Part shown: in pieces, positions 32,811 to 41,359 of the stretch
How the letters are laid out: every line of letters starts with the position of its first letter
Numbering within the stretch: position 1 is the stretch's first letter
NCBI GenBank assembly: GCA_038124645.1
Contig: JAYPCI010000002.1
Coordinates: 1-64,000, forward strand
DNA: 64,000 nt
Source of the DNA: JAYPCI01 sp038124645
GTDB taxonomy: Bacteria > Pseudomonadota > Alphaproteobacteria > Pelagibacterales > Pelagibacteraceae
Direction: 5' to 3'
The notes under the pieces: model-generated
Seen by the model: the letters and a program-made list of their open reading frames with translations, nothing else
Told to the model about the DNA's origin: nothing
Databases searched by the model: none
Position numbers and translations under genes: made by a program

Positions 32811-34544
32811 TTAGTTCCAAGCTTTTTCGTAAGGAACTGTAACACCTTTTGGTTTTTCATCACGCTTAGCTTTTGGTGAACCTTTTTGATTTAACCAATA
32901 AGACGCTTCTCTTGGTTTATTCAATCTTGGTCCGCATCCACCGTATGTTTTGTTTGCTTTATCAGCAGCTTCCATACGCGACATAACTAAGTCCATCTCT
33001 TCTGCAAGACGATCCATAGCTTGTTGTGGAGTAAACGCGCCAGAGTTTACATCTCCAATTTGTTGCCACCAAATTTGTGCAAGTTTCGGATAGTCCGGAA
33101 CGTTAACACCTGTCGGCGACCACAATACTCTGTTTTTAGATCTGTAGAATTCTACAAGTCCGCCAAGTTTTGGAGCTCTTTCTGTGAAAGACTTGTGGTT
33201 AATATCACTATCTCTAATGATTGTTAAACCCACATGACTTTTCTTAAGAGATACAGTTTTTGAAACTGTGAACTGAGCATACAACCATGCAGCTTTTCTT
33301 CTGTCAACTGGTGTAGACTTAAATAAAGTCCATGAACCAGCATCTTGATAACCAAGCTTCATACCTTGATCCCAGTAAGGTCCTTTTGGTGAAGGTCCCA
33401 TTCTCCAAAGTGGAGTACCGCTATCATCAACAGTTTTATTTCCAGAACTTTTTGGAGCAACCATCGATGCAGTAAACGCTGTGTACCAGAAAATCTGTTG
33501 CGCAACGTTACCTGAAGAAAGAGCAGGTAAAGACTGATAGAAGTCCATACTTGCAGCTCCTGGAGGAGCGTACTTTCTTAACCATTCATCCCACTTAGCG
33601 ATAGCATATACGGCAGCAGGTCCGTTAGCAGCACCACCTCTTGTTACAGATGCACCAACTGGGTTACAAGAACCTTTTTCCATTCTAATTCCCCATTCGT
33701 CAACTGGAACACCATTAGGTAATCCTACGTCACCGGCACCAGCCATAGATAACCACGCGTCAGTCATTCTCCATCCTAAGTCTGGAGCTCTCTTACCGTA
33801 GTCCATATGACCATAAATTCTTACACCATCGATATTTTTTACATCATCAGTAAAGAATTTAGCTATGTCTTCATAAGCAGACCAGTTTACCGGTACACCT
33901 AAGTCATAACCGTATTTATCTTTAAATGCTTTTTTGATTTCAGGTTTATCAAACCAATCTTTTCTAAACCAATAAAGGTTAGCAAATTGTTGGTCTGGTA
34001 ACTGATATAAATCACCGTCTGGACCAGTTGTAAATGATTTACCAATGAAATCATCGATATCAAGCGTTGGTAAAGTAACATCTTTACCCTCACCTGCCAT
34101 CCAGTCAGTTAAGTTTACTGCTAACTGTAATCTTGCATGCGTACCAATCAAATCAGAGTCATTGATGTATGCATCATACAAGTTTCTTCCAGTTTGCATT
34201 TGAGTTTGTACAGCTTGTACTACTTCCCCTTCTCCAAGCAATTGGTGATTTACTTTAATACCAGTAATTTCCTCAAAAGCTTTAGTTAAAGTTTTAGACT
34301 CATATTCGTGAGTTGGAATAGTTTCAGACAATACGTTTACTTCCATTCCTTTGAATGGTTTTGCAGCATTGTGAAACCAATTAAGTTCTTTTTCTCTATC
34401 TTTTGCAGAAAGAGTAGAAAGACTAAACTCACCATCTGACCACTTTTTCATAGCTCCGCCATGACCGTCAGCGAAACTGTTTGAAATAGTCACAAATGAG
34501 AATGATATAGCAACAGCTAATATAGATTTTAATGTTTTGAACAT
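32811..34544 (-). CDS. glpV: Glycerol ABC transporter periplasmic binding protein GlpV
   Basis: 577 aa. Signal peptide 1-25 (TISNSFA-DG). The large binding protein has VNVLSETIPTHEYESKTLTKAFEEITGI, DAYINDSDLIG, YQLPDQQFANLYWFRKDWFDKPE and SFTERAPKLGG, matching family-1-type proteins found with glycerol permeases and GlpK. Its size (over 550 aa) is characteristic of the GlpV subfamily rather than UgpB (about 430 aa). The C-terminus KANKTYGGCGPRLNKP has one Cys. Followed by a terminator hairpin that should make it the most abundant product of the run. Confidence 0.85.
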   Translation of the reverse strand: MFKTLKSILAVAISFSFVTISNSFADGHGGAMKKWSDGEFSLSTLSAKDREKELNWFHNAAKPFKGMEVNVLSETIPTHEYESKTLTKAFEEITGIKVNHQLLGEGEVVQAVQTQMQTGRNLYDAYINDSDLIGTHARLQLAVNLTDWMAGEGKDVTLPTLDIDDFIGKSFTTGPDGDLYQLPDQQFANLYWFRKDWFDKPEIKKAFKDKYGYDLGVPVNWSAYEDIAKFFTDDVKNIDGVRIYGHMDYGKRAPDLGWRMTDAWLSMAGAGDVGLPNGVPVDEWGIRMEKGSCNPVGASVTRGGAANGPAAVYAIAKWDEWLRKYAPPGAASMDFYQSLPALSSGNVAQQIFWYTAFTASMVAPKSSGNKTVDDSGTPLWRMGPSPKGPYWDQGMKLGYQDAGSWTLFKSTPVDRRKAAWLYAQFTVSKTVSLKKSHVGLTIIRDSDINHKSFTERAPKLGGLVEFYRSKNRVLWSPTGVNVPDYPKLAQIWWQQIGDVNSGAFTPQQAMDRLAEEMDLVMSRMEAADKANKTYGGCGPRLNKPREASYWLNQKGSPKAKRDEKPKGVTVPYEKAWN

Positions 34545-34652
34545 TGATATCCCCCTGTTGTGTTTATATTGGGTCGTATTAAACTCGTTAACAAAAAGAA
34601 AGTCAAATAATTATAAATTATAACTTTAAAATTTTTTCAATTTCTGATTGTA
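34545..34652 (-). promoter_or_regulatory. Leader/promoter region of glpV
   Basis: A 108-base AT-rich spacer between glpK and glpV. The ribosome-binding site reads CAGGGGGATATCA before the glpV ATG. It is the only spacer of this size in the glycerol run and is the natural place for a second promoter; no clear operator was seen. Confidence 0.4.
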
Positions 34653-36140
34653 TTAATTTAGTAGAGTTTTCTTGATTGCTTTTGACCAACCAGAAATTAG
34701 TTTTGTTCTTTGATTGTTTTTCATGCGTGAAGAAAATTTTTTATCTAAACTCCATTTTCTTTTTATATCATTAAGAGATTTATAGATACCAACATGTAAA
34801 CCAGCCATAAACGCTGCACCTAGTGCTGTAGTTTCTTGGACCTTCGGTCTTAAAACATTGACATTGATTACATCTGATAAAAATTGTGAGAACCAGTTAT
34901 TCATAACCATTCCACCATCCACTTTAACTACTCTCGGTCTTAAACCATCATGCTTCATTGCTTCAAATAAATCATAAGTTTGATAAGCAACGGACTCGAT
35001 GATCGCTCTGACAATTTGTTTGGGATTAGTGTCTCTAGTTAAACCACATAAAACTCCTCGAGCATTAGCGTCCCAATAAGGTGCTCCTAAACCAGTAAAA
35101 GCCGGTACTAAATAAATATCTCCATTATCTTTCAAAGACTTAACTATTTTCTCAGTCTCTGGTGCTTTTTTAAAGAACTTCATACGATCTCTTAACCACT
35201 GCACCCCAGCTCCAGCAATAAAGATCGAGCCTTCTAAAGCATAAGTAGTTTTTCCATTAAGTCTATAACCTATAGTAGTTAACAGTCTGTTTTTTGAATA
35301 AATGATTTTATTTCCAGTATTAAGCAATACAAAAGCTCCTGTACCATAAGTACTTTTTAATGAACCTGGTTCGAAACAACATTGTCCAATGGTTGCTGCT
35401 TGTTGGTCACCCACAACACCTGTGATGGGAATAGATTTACCTGTGATTGAAGGATGAGTATAACCAAAATTATCTGAACAATCTTTAACTTTTGGTAAAA
35501 TATTTTTATTAATCTTAAATAATTTTAAAATACTGTCATCCCACTTGTTATTAACAATGTTATAAATCATCGTTCTACTGGCATTTGTAGCATCCGTGGC
35601 ATGAACCTCGCCTCTCGTTAACCTCCAAATAAGAAAACTATCAATCGTTCCAAATAGTAACTGATTTTTTTTCATTAGTTTTTTAGCTACAGGCACATTA
35701 TCTAAAATCCATTTAATTTTTGTTCCTGAGAAATAAGGGTCAATAAGCAAGCCTGTTCTATTAAAAATCATGGTTTCTTTATTTTGGTTTCTTAGTTTTT
35801 TACAGTAATCCTCTGTTCTTCGGTCTTGCCAAACAATTGCTTTATATACTGCTTTACCGGTTTTCTTATCCCACAATACTGTTGTTTCTCTTTGATTAGT
35901 TATTCCAATTGCAGCGATTTTGCCTTTAAACGATTTTGCTTTTTTTACAACATCAATTAAAGTTTTTTTGGTTGTTGTCCAAATTTCTTCAGGATCATGT
36001 TCGACCCAACCGCTTTTAGGAAAATATTGGGTAAATTCCTTTTGCGATGAAAAAACTGGTTTACCATTTGTATTAAATAAAATGGATCGACTAGATGTTG
36101 TCCCTTGATCAATAGAAATTATAAATTTTTTATCAGCCAT
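34653..36140 (-). CDS. glpK: Glycerol kinase
   Basis: 495 aa, FGGY sugar-kinase family. Phosphorylates glycerol to sn-glycerol 3-phosphate. FIISIDQGTTSSRSILFN, WVEHDPEEIW, IVWQDRRTEDYC, GVVGDQQAATIGQCCFEPGSLKSTYGTGAFVLLNTG and VKVDGGMVMNNWFSQFLSDV are the glycerol-kinase signatures. Full length. Its start overlaps the gpsA stop by one base; the importer genes follow. Confidence 0.96.
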   Translation of the reverse strand: MADKKFIISIDQGTTSSRSILFNTNGKPVFSSQKEFTQYFPKSGWVEHDPEEIWTTTKKTLIDVVKKAKSFKGKIAAIGITNQRETTVLWDKKTGKAVYKAIVWQDRRTEDYCKKLRNQNKETMIFNRTGLLIDPYFSGTKIKWILDNVPVAKKLMKKNQLLFGTIDSFLIWRLTRGEVHATDATNASRTMIYNIVNNKWDDSILKLFKINKNILPKVKDCSDNFGYTHPSITGKSIPITGVVGDQQAATIGQCCFEPGSLKSTYGTGAFVLLNTGNKIIYSKNRLLTTIGYRLNGKTTYALEGSIFIAGAGVQWLRDRMKFFKKAPETEKIVKSLKDNGDIYLVPAFTGLGAPYWDANARGVLCGLTRDTNPKQIVRAIIESVAYQTYDLFEAMKHDGLRPRVVKVDGGMVMNNWFSQFLSDVINVNVLRPKVQETTALGAAFMAGLHVGIYKSLNDIKRKWSLDKKFSSRMKNNQRTKLISGWSKAIKKTLLN

Positions 36141-37186
36141 TATTTAAAATTACTCCAATCAATATTTAACTTTTGATCATTGATAATAGCATTAATCATG
36201 CTTAACATTAAAGGTAATTGCTTTTTAGAAAAATCTTTATTTACTTTTTTTCCAATCTTTATGGCTAGTTCTGCACCTTCGACAGTAACTTTTTCCATTT
36301 TCGTTTTTTTGGCTTCGGAATATGTTAGCCCATCACCAATATAAGAACCCATTTTTGCATTACGTCCTCCACTAGCACTTACATAAAGATCACCTAAACC
36401 CGCAAGCTCAATGACAGTGTTTTTATTACCTTTCATTTTGGTTACAAAAATCATCATTTCAGCAATTGATTGTTTAACTAAAGCTGCAGCAGTATTAAGA
36501 TAATTTTTTTCTTTAATTTCATCTGAAGCTTCTTTGCTGCTGATCCCTTTAGCTGCACCAATTGCCATTGAAAAAATATTTTTCAAAGCTGCGCAGACTT
36601 CGACACCAACAACATCTTTTGACGTATAGACATGATAATAGTTGTTATTAAGCATACTAGCAATTTGTTGTGCCTGTTTAAGTTGGTCATTAGCAATTAC
36701 AACAGAACTATGAATTCTATTAGCTAGTCCTGTAGCTAAACAAGGTCCGCCCACTGCTGAAATATTAACTTTTTTTATGCCTTTTATTTTTAAAATTCTT
36801 TTCAATTTATCAATCAAAAGTTCAAATTTGTTTTGATGGATGCTTAATCCTTTAGTTAACATTAGTATTGGCGGAATTTTATTTTTTCCAAATAAATTAT
36901 AAATTTGCTCAGCAACCCAATCTATTCCTTTAGAGCTTATACCTAGAACTAGTAAATCAATATTATTATTTAAATACGCTTTACCCTCGGTAAATTTATG
37001 AAAATTTATTTTTGAGGAAATATTGGTATTAAGTCCGGGGTGAAAATTGTTATTTGATTTAAGATTCTCAATAAAATCATCTTCTAAATGAGTACCAACA
37101 ATATTGACCTGGTGCCCATTATCTGCACAAGGTACAGCAAAAGCTGTTCCCATAGCACCCGCACCAAGTATTGTAATTTTTTTCAT
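36140..37186 (-). CDS. gpsA: NAD(P)-dependent glycerol-3-phosphate dehydrogenase
   Basis: 348 aa. TILGAGAMGTAFAVPCADNGHQV is the Rossmann start, PILMLTKGLS and AVGGPCLATGLANRIHSSVVIAN are intermediate motifs, VCAALKNIFSMAIGAAKG holds the catalytic Lys, and ELAGLGDLYVSASGGRNAKMG is the C-terminal motif. The VGTHLEDDFIENLKSN...HPGL insertion after the nucleotide site differs from ordinary GpsA and may mark a paralogue used with GlpK. It interconverts glycerol 3-phosphate and dihydroxyacetone phosphate. No FAD-dependent glpD is nearby. Confidence 0.9.
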   Translation of the reverse strand: MKKITILGAGAMGTAFAVPCADNGHQVNIVGTHLEDDFIENLKSNNNFHPGLNTNISSKINFHKFTEGKAYLNNNIDLLVLGISSKGIDWVAEQIYNLFGKNKIPPILMLTKGLSIHQNKFELLIDKLKRILKIKGIKKVNISAVGGPCLATGLANRIHSSVVIANDQLKQAQQIASMLNNNYYHVYTSKDVVGVEVCAALKNIFSMAIGAAKGISSKEASDEIKEKNYLNTAAALVKQSIAEMMIFVTKMKGNKNTVIELAGLGDLYVSASGGRNAKMGSYIGDGLTYSEAKKTKMEKVTVEGAELAIKIGKKVNKDFSKKQLPLMLSMINAIINDQKLNIDWSNFK

Positions 37187-38605
37187 TTATGATTTAAAAA
37201 ATTTTCTTAATATAACTAAAAATGATATTAATTCAATCTTTCCAATTATCATAAATATAATTAATGAAAATTTTGTAATCTCATTAAAATTAAAAAAATT
37301 GATTTGATCTAAACCATATAAATTTGAATTCACAGTGTTTGTGATAGTTAGAATGCTTAATTTAAATGAGTCTTCAAAAGCTAAATTACCTGTTGCCACT
37401 AAAAGACTTGATAAAATAAATAAACTGAAAAAAAATAATATAAAAACTAAAAATGAATTTTTAATCAAATCATTGTTAATTTTTTTTTCTGAAATAAAGA
37501 TGTTTAAATTAATAATATTATTAGGTTTAACCAAGCGAAAAATTTCAATGAATGTCGCTTTTAGCAGAATATAGAATCTTAAGACTTTTAATCCTGATGA
37601 ACTAGATAAAATTGAACCTCCAATCAATGTCAAAAATAAAAAGTAGAGGTAAAGTTCATCAAAAGTTGGGTTAGTTGATAATCCGATATTTGAAATACTA
37701 CTTAAGACCGCTTCAATAATATTTAATATTCCAGCATTTTGATAAAAAAATAATAAGAAGACGACAAAAAACAGTACTGTAATTGCTATTAAGATATCTT
37801 CGTAAAAATTTTTTAGTTTTTCTTTTTTAATGGTTAAACCATATAAAAAATAAATATTCTTAATCACTAAAGCAAAACAAATAATTAAAGCTATTTGTTG
37901 TACGGGACTTTTTATAATGTTGCCTAAATTATCTGTAGGCAAAAATCCACCAGCTGAGATTAATGTCATAGCTAAATTAAAAGCATCAAAAACTCTTAAA
38001 CCGCTAATATTTAAAATTAAAAATATTAAAACTGATAAAAAAAGATAAATTGATAAGATTTTAAAAAAGACTGGATTAAAATTTTTATTTATTTGTGAAC
38101 TACGATCGGGATTATAAATAATGTTGGTTAACTTATAATCTAACTTGAAATTAGAAAAAATAATTATCACCGCACAAATAAAATATAATCCTCCTAACCA
38201 TTGGGTTGAAGAACGCCATATAAGTAAAATAGGATCAAAATTTTTAACGTTCGCAATTAAGGAAAATCCTGTTCCAGTAAATCCTGAAATACTTTCAAAA
38301 TAAGAATTAATAATACTAAAATTATAATTACTTAGGTAATAGGGTAAGGCTAATAATAAAGGAACCAATAAATAAATTAAAAATATTAGGACGAGCTGTT
38401 CATAGAAATCTAATTCTTTATTTTCATTTTTAAAACTATAATAAAGTAATGATGCTAAGCTACCAGTCACAAACAAAGTAATGATATAGTCCTCAAAGTG
38501 AATAAAAAATTGAAAATAAGAGGAATAAATTAAACTAAAGAATGCTAAAAAAGTAATTGGAAAGATTGATAGACCTAAATAATAAAAAATTGATTTAATT
38601 TTCAT
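37187..38605 (-). CDS. trkH: Trk potassium uptake channel TrkH
   Basis: 472 aa with about ten transmembrane helices. The selectivity-filter repeats are visible as SISGFTGTGFSLI, FNLAMTLISAGGFLP, LSSISNIGLST and TITNTVNSNLYG. FRSSTQW (here WRSSTQWLGG) is the conserved loop before the second repeat. The last filter reads NTVNSNL rather than the usual N-x-G-G, a divergent fourth pore loop. It follows trkA by 8 bases. Confidence 0.9.
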   Translation of the reverse strand: MKIKSIFYYLGLSIFPITFLAFFSLIYSSYFQFFIHFEDYIITLFVTGSLASLLYYSFKNENKELDFYEQLVLIFLIYLLVPLLLALPYYLSNYNFSIINSYFESISGFTGTGFSLIANVKNFDPILLIWRSSTQWLGGLYFICAVIIIFSNFKLDYKLTNIIYNPDRSSQINKNFNPVFFKILSIYLFLSVLIFLILNISGLRVFDAFNLAMTLISAGGFLPTDNLGNIIKSPVQQIALIICFALVIKNIYFLYGLTIKKEKLKNFYEDILIAITVLFFVVFLLFFYQNAGILNIIEAVLSSISNIGLSTNPTFDELYLYFLFLTLIGGSILSSSSGLKVLRFYILLKATFIEIFRLVKPNNIINLNIFISEKKINNDLIKNSFLVFILFFFSLFILSSLLVATGNLAFEDSFKLSILTITNTVNSNLYGLDQINFFNFNEITKFSLIIFMIIGKIELISFLVILRKFFKS

Positions 38606-38613
38606 TTAAAAAA

Positions 38614-39987
38614 TTAAATTGAACTAACCGCAAAAATACTTTCAACATCATTTAATAATTCTCTTTTTGCTAAGAATACTACTAAATCCTTTTTTTCAAA
38701 TTTAAAACTTGATCTTGGTATAATCACTTTTTTATCTCTTAAGACCGCCCCTATTCTTATATGTTCTGCTAGATTTGCCTCTTTAATTGTTTTATTAACT
38801 AAATCAGATTTTTCTAAAATTTCGGCTTCGATAAATTCGTACTCTCCGTTAAAAATAGAATAAACTGTTTCAATCGCACCTTTATGCACTTGCTCAAGAA
38901 TTTTGGAAACAGTGGTCATTCGAGGATCAACTAGATCATCAATATTAAGAGATTTCTGTAATAAGCTGTAATTAGATTTATTAACTATAGCGATCGTTCT
39001 TTTTGATGGTGAATATTTTTCAGCCAATACACAAGCCATAATATTGTTTTCATCATCATTAGTTAAAGCAAGAACAGTCTCGACTTCTTCGATGTTTGCT
39101 TCTTTTAAAATTTCCTCATCTAGGGCATCTCCGTTAATTACAATTGAGGAGTTTAAATCTGAGGCAATTTTTTCAGCTCTGGATTTATCTTTTTCTATAA
39201 TTTTGACTCTTGCTCCTTCCATGCCTTTTTCTAAAAACATAGCTAAGTTATAACCAATGTTACCTCCACCGATGATTAATATCTTACTAGCAAGTTTTTC
39301 TTCATGACCAAACGCTTTTAAAATTTGATTCAATTGAGCACTACTCACCACGACATAAGCGGTATCTCCTTCAATCAGATAATCTTGTTTTTTCATGAAA
39401 ATAATTTTATCTTTTCGTTTGACCGCTATAATGTTGGCTAAAAAATCTGGAAACTTAGCTGTGCAATCTTTTAGAGGTATATTTTTAATCGGACAATTTT
39501 TATCAACCGAAACCTCAATAACATTTATTAATCCGTCAGCAAAAGGAACATTGTCTAGTGCACCTGGTGCTTCTAATTTTCGATATAGAGTTTTTGCAAC
39601 CTCAATTTCTGGTGAAATTATAACGTCTATGGGCAGGTTACTTTTATTATAAAGTTTACTCCATTTTCCCTCTAAAAATTCATTAGATCTTATCCGGGCT
39701 ATTTTCTTCTGAACATTAAATAAAGAGTGAGCCAGCTGACAAATAATCATATTCGTTTCATCATTTCTTGTAACCGCTATAATCATATCTGCATCTTTAG
39801 CCCCCGCTCCCTCTAAAACCGATGGGAAGCTAGCTTTACCAACGATACCCTTCGCATCTAAATTATCATTGATTTTTTTAATATCTTTGGATTCTTGGTC
39901 AATGACTGTTATTGAGTGTCCTTGAGCAGACAATTGCTTCGCAATTGAATATCCGACCGTGCCGGCTCCACAAATTATAATGTTCAT
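38614..39987 (-). CDS. trkA: Trk potassium uptake regulator TrkA
   Basis: 457 aa, duplicated RCK arrangement. First Rossmann fold NIIICGAGTVGYSIAKQL, second KILIIGGGNIGYNLAMFLE (about 231-249). Each is followed by a TrkA-C domain; the last ends RREL-type. Binds NAD(H) and gates TrkH from the cytosol. Its start lies 4 bases after the ntrX stop, as in many alphaproteobacteria. Confidence 0.95.
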   Translation of the reverse strand: MNIIICGAGTVGYSIAKQLSAQGHSITVIDQESKDIKKINDNLDAKGIVGKASFPSVLEGAGAKDADMIIAVTRNDETNMIICQLAHSLFNVQKKIARIRSNEFLEGKWSKLYNKSNLPIDVIISPEIEVAKTLYRKLEAPGALDNVPFADGLINVIEVSVDKNCPIKNIPLKDCTAKFPDFLANIIAVKRKDKIIFMKKQDYLIEGDTAYVVVSSAQLNQILKAFGHEEKLASKILIIGGGNIGYNLAMFLEKGMEGARVKIIEKDKSRAEKIASDLNSSIVINGDALDEEILKEANIEEVETVLALTNDDENNIMACVLAEKYSPSKRTIAIVNKSNYSLLQKSLNIDDLVDPRMTTVSKILEQVHKGAIETVYSIFNGEYEFIEAEILEKSDLVNKTIKEANLAEHIRIGAVLRDKKVIIPRSSFKFEKKDLVVFLAKRELLNDVESIFAVSSI

Positions 39988-39991
39988 TAGA

Positions 39992-41359
39992 TTAATTAAT
40001 TCCTTTAATTCCTAAAGACTTAAGTTTTCTATGCAGAGCTGATCTTTCCATCCCGATCAAATCAGCTGTTTTAGATATATTCCCGCTATTTCTTTTGAGT
40101 TGTGCTAATAAGTAGTTTTTTTCAAAACTATCCCTTGCTTCTTTTAATGATGATGACATTGTTTTTTCAAGATCAATTTGATTACTAATTTGGTTTTCAT
40201 TTTTGCTCATTATATCTTTTATAATTTTATTGATGTTCTCGGTGCTTTCGCTTGATCCTAAAATTGTAACTCTTTCAATCATATTTCTTAGTTCTCGTAT
40301 GTTTCCTGGCCATTCATAGTCGTAAAATAGTTGATTGTCTGGTTCAATATTTGCTTCTTTTAAATTATTAATTTCTGCAATCTTTTTCTTAAAGTATGTA
40401 ATTAATAAAGGTATGTCTTCGTACCTGTTTACTAAAGATGGTAGTTCAATTGGCACAACGTTTAATCGATGATAAAGGTCTTCTCTAAATTCACCTAATT
40501 TAATCATTTCATTTAAATTTTTTGATGATGAAGCAATTATTCTAATATTAGCTCTATTATAATCTTTACCATTTACTCTTCTATATTTTTGATCAATCAA
40601 CACTCTTAGAATGTGTGACTGTATTTCTAAAGGTATTTCAGAAATTTCATCCAATAAAAGCGTACCATTGTTTGATCTATCTAAAACACCATAAGATATT
40701 TTACCATTATCAAATTCTTCTCCAAAAAGTTCTTTTTCATATTTATTTGGTTGCAATAGAGCAGCATTTAAAACTATGAAAGGTTTATTAGCTCTTTGTG
40801 AATTTTTATGTATTTTTCTAGCGACTAATTCTTTTCCTGACCCGGTTGGTCCTGTAATTAAAATTCTACTTTCTGAGTTTTTAAGTTTTTCAATAAGCTT
40901 TTGAATTTTTACAATTTCACCACTGTTACCAACTAAATCAAAAGAATGAAATAATTTCTGTTCTAAATTTTGCTTTTCATCTTTTAACTCGAACGTCTCA
41001 AATGCACGTTTTACGTAATTTAAAATTTTTTCTACAGAAAAAGGTTTTTCAATAAATTCATAAGCGCCCAATCTAATAGCTTCCACAGCTAATTGAACTG
41101 TTGCATGCCCTGAAATCATTAAGACTGGTAATTCTGAATTAAGTTTCATTAAATGTTTCAATAAATCTATTCCATCTTTATCACCCTTATCTAATTTAAT
41201 ATCCACGATAGCTAAGTCTGGAAGTTTTTTATCAATCTCATATAGCGCTTGATCATAATTGGCAGCGGCACGAATTGAAAAACCATTATCTTTCAATAAA
41301 TTACAGATCAAAAATCTGATATCTGCATTATCATCTATGACTAGTATTTCTTTTTTCAT
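39992..41359 (-). CDS. ntrX: NtrX response regulator (AAA+ type lacking GAFTGA)
   Basis: 455 aa. Receiver domain with phospho-acceptor Asp53 (LAIVDIKLD), AAA+ domain with Walker A GPTGSGKE and Walker B GTLLLDEISEIP, and a Fis-type C-terminal helix-turn-helix (GNISKTADLIGMERSALHRKLKSLGI). Where sigma-54 activators have GAFTGA, this protein reads EEFDNGKISYGVLDR. It therefore probably does not open sigma-54 promoters, a trait shared by several alphaproteobacterial NtrX. Partner kinase NtrY is immediately upstream, sharing a base. Confidence 0.93.
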   Translation of the reverse strand: MKKEILVIDDNADIRFLICNLLKDNGFSIRAAANYDQALYEIDKKLPDLAIVDIKLDKGDKDGIDLLKHLMKLNSELPVLMISGHATVQLAVEAIRLGAYEFIEKPFSVEKILNYVKRAFETFELKDEKQNLEQKLFHSFDLVGNSGEIVKIQKLIEKLKNSESRILITGPTGSGKELVARKIHKNSQRANKPFIVLNAALLQPNKYEKELFGEEFDNGKISYGVLDRSNNGTLLLDEISEIPLEIQSHILRVLIDQKYRRVNGKDYNRANIRIIASSSKNLNEMIKLGEFREDLYHRLNVVPIELPSLVNRYEDIPLLITYFKKKIAEINNLKEANIEPDNQLFYDYEWPGNIRELRNMIERVTILGSSESTENINKIIKDIMSKNENQISNQIDLEKTMSSSLKEARDSFEKNYLLAQLKRNSGNISKTADLIGMERSALHRKLKSLGIKGIN

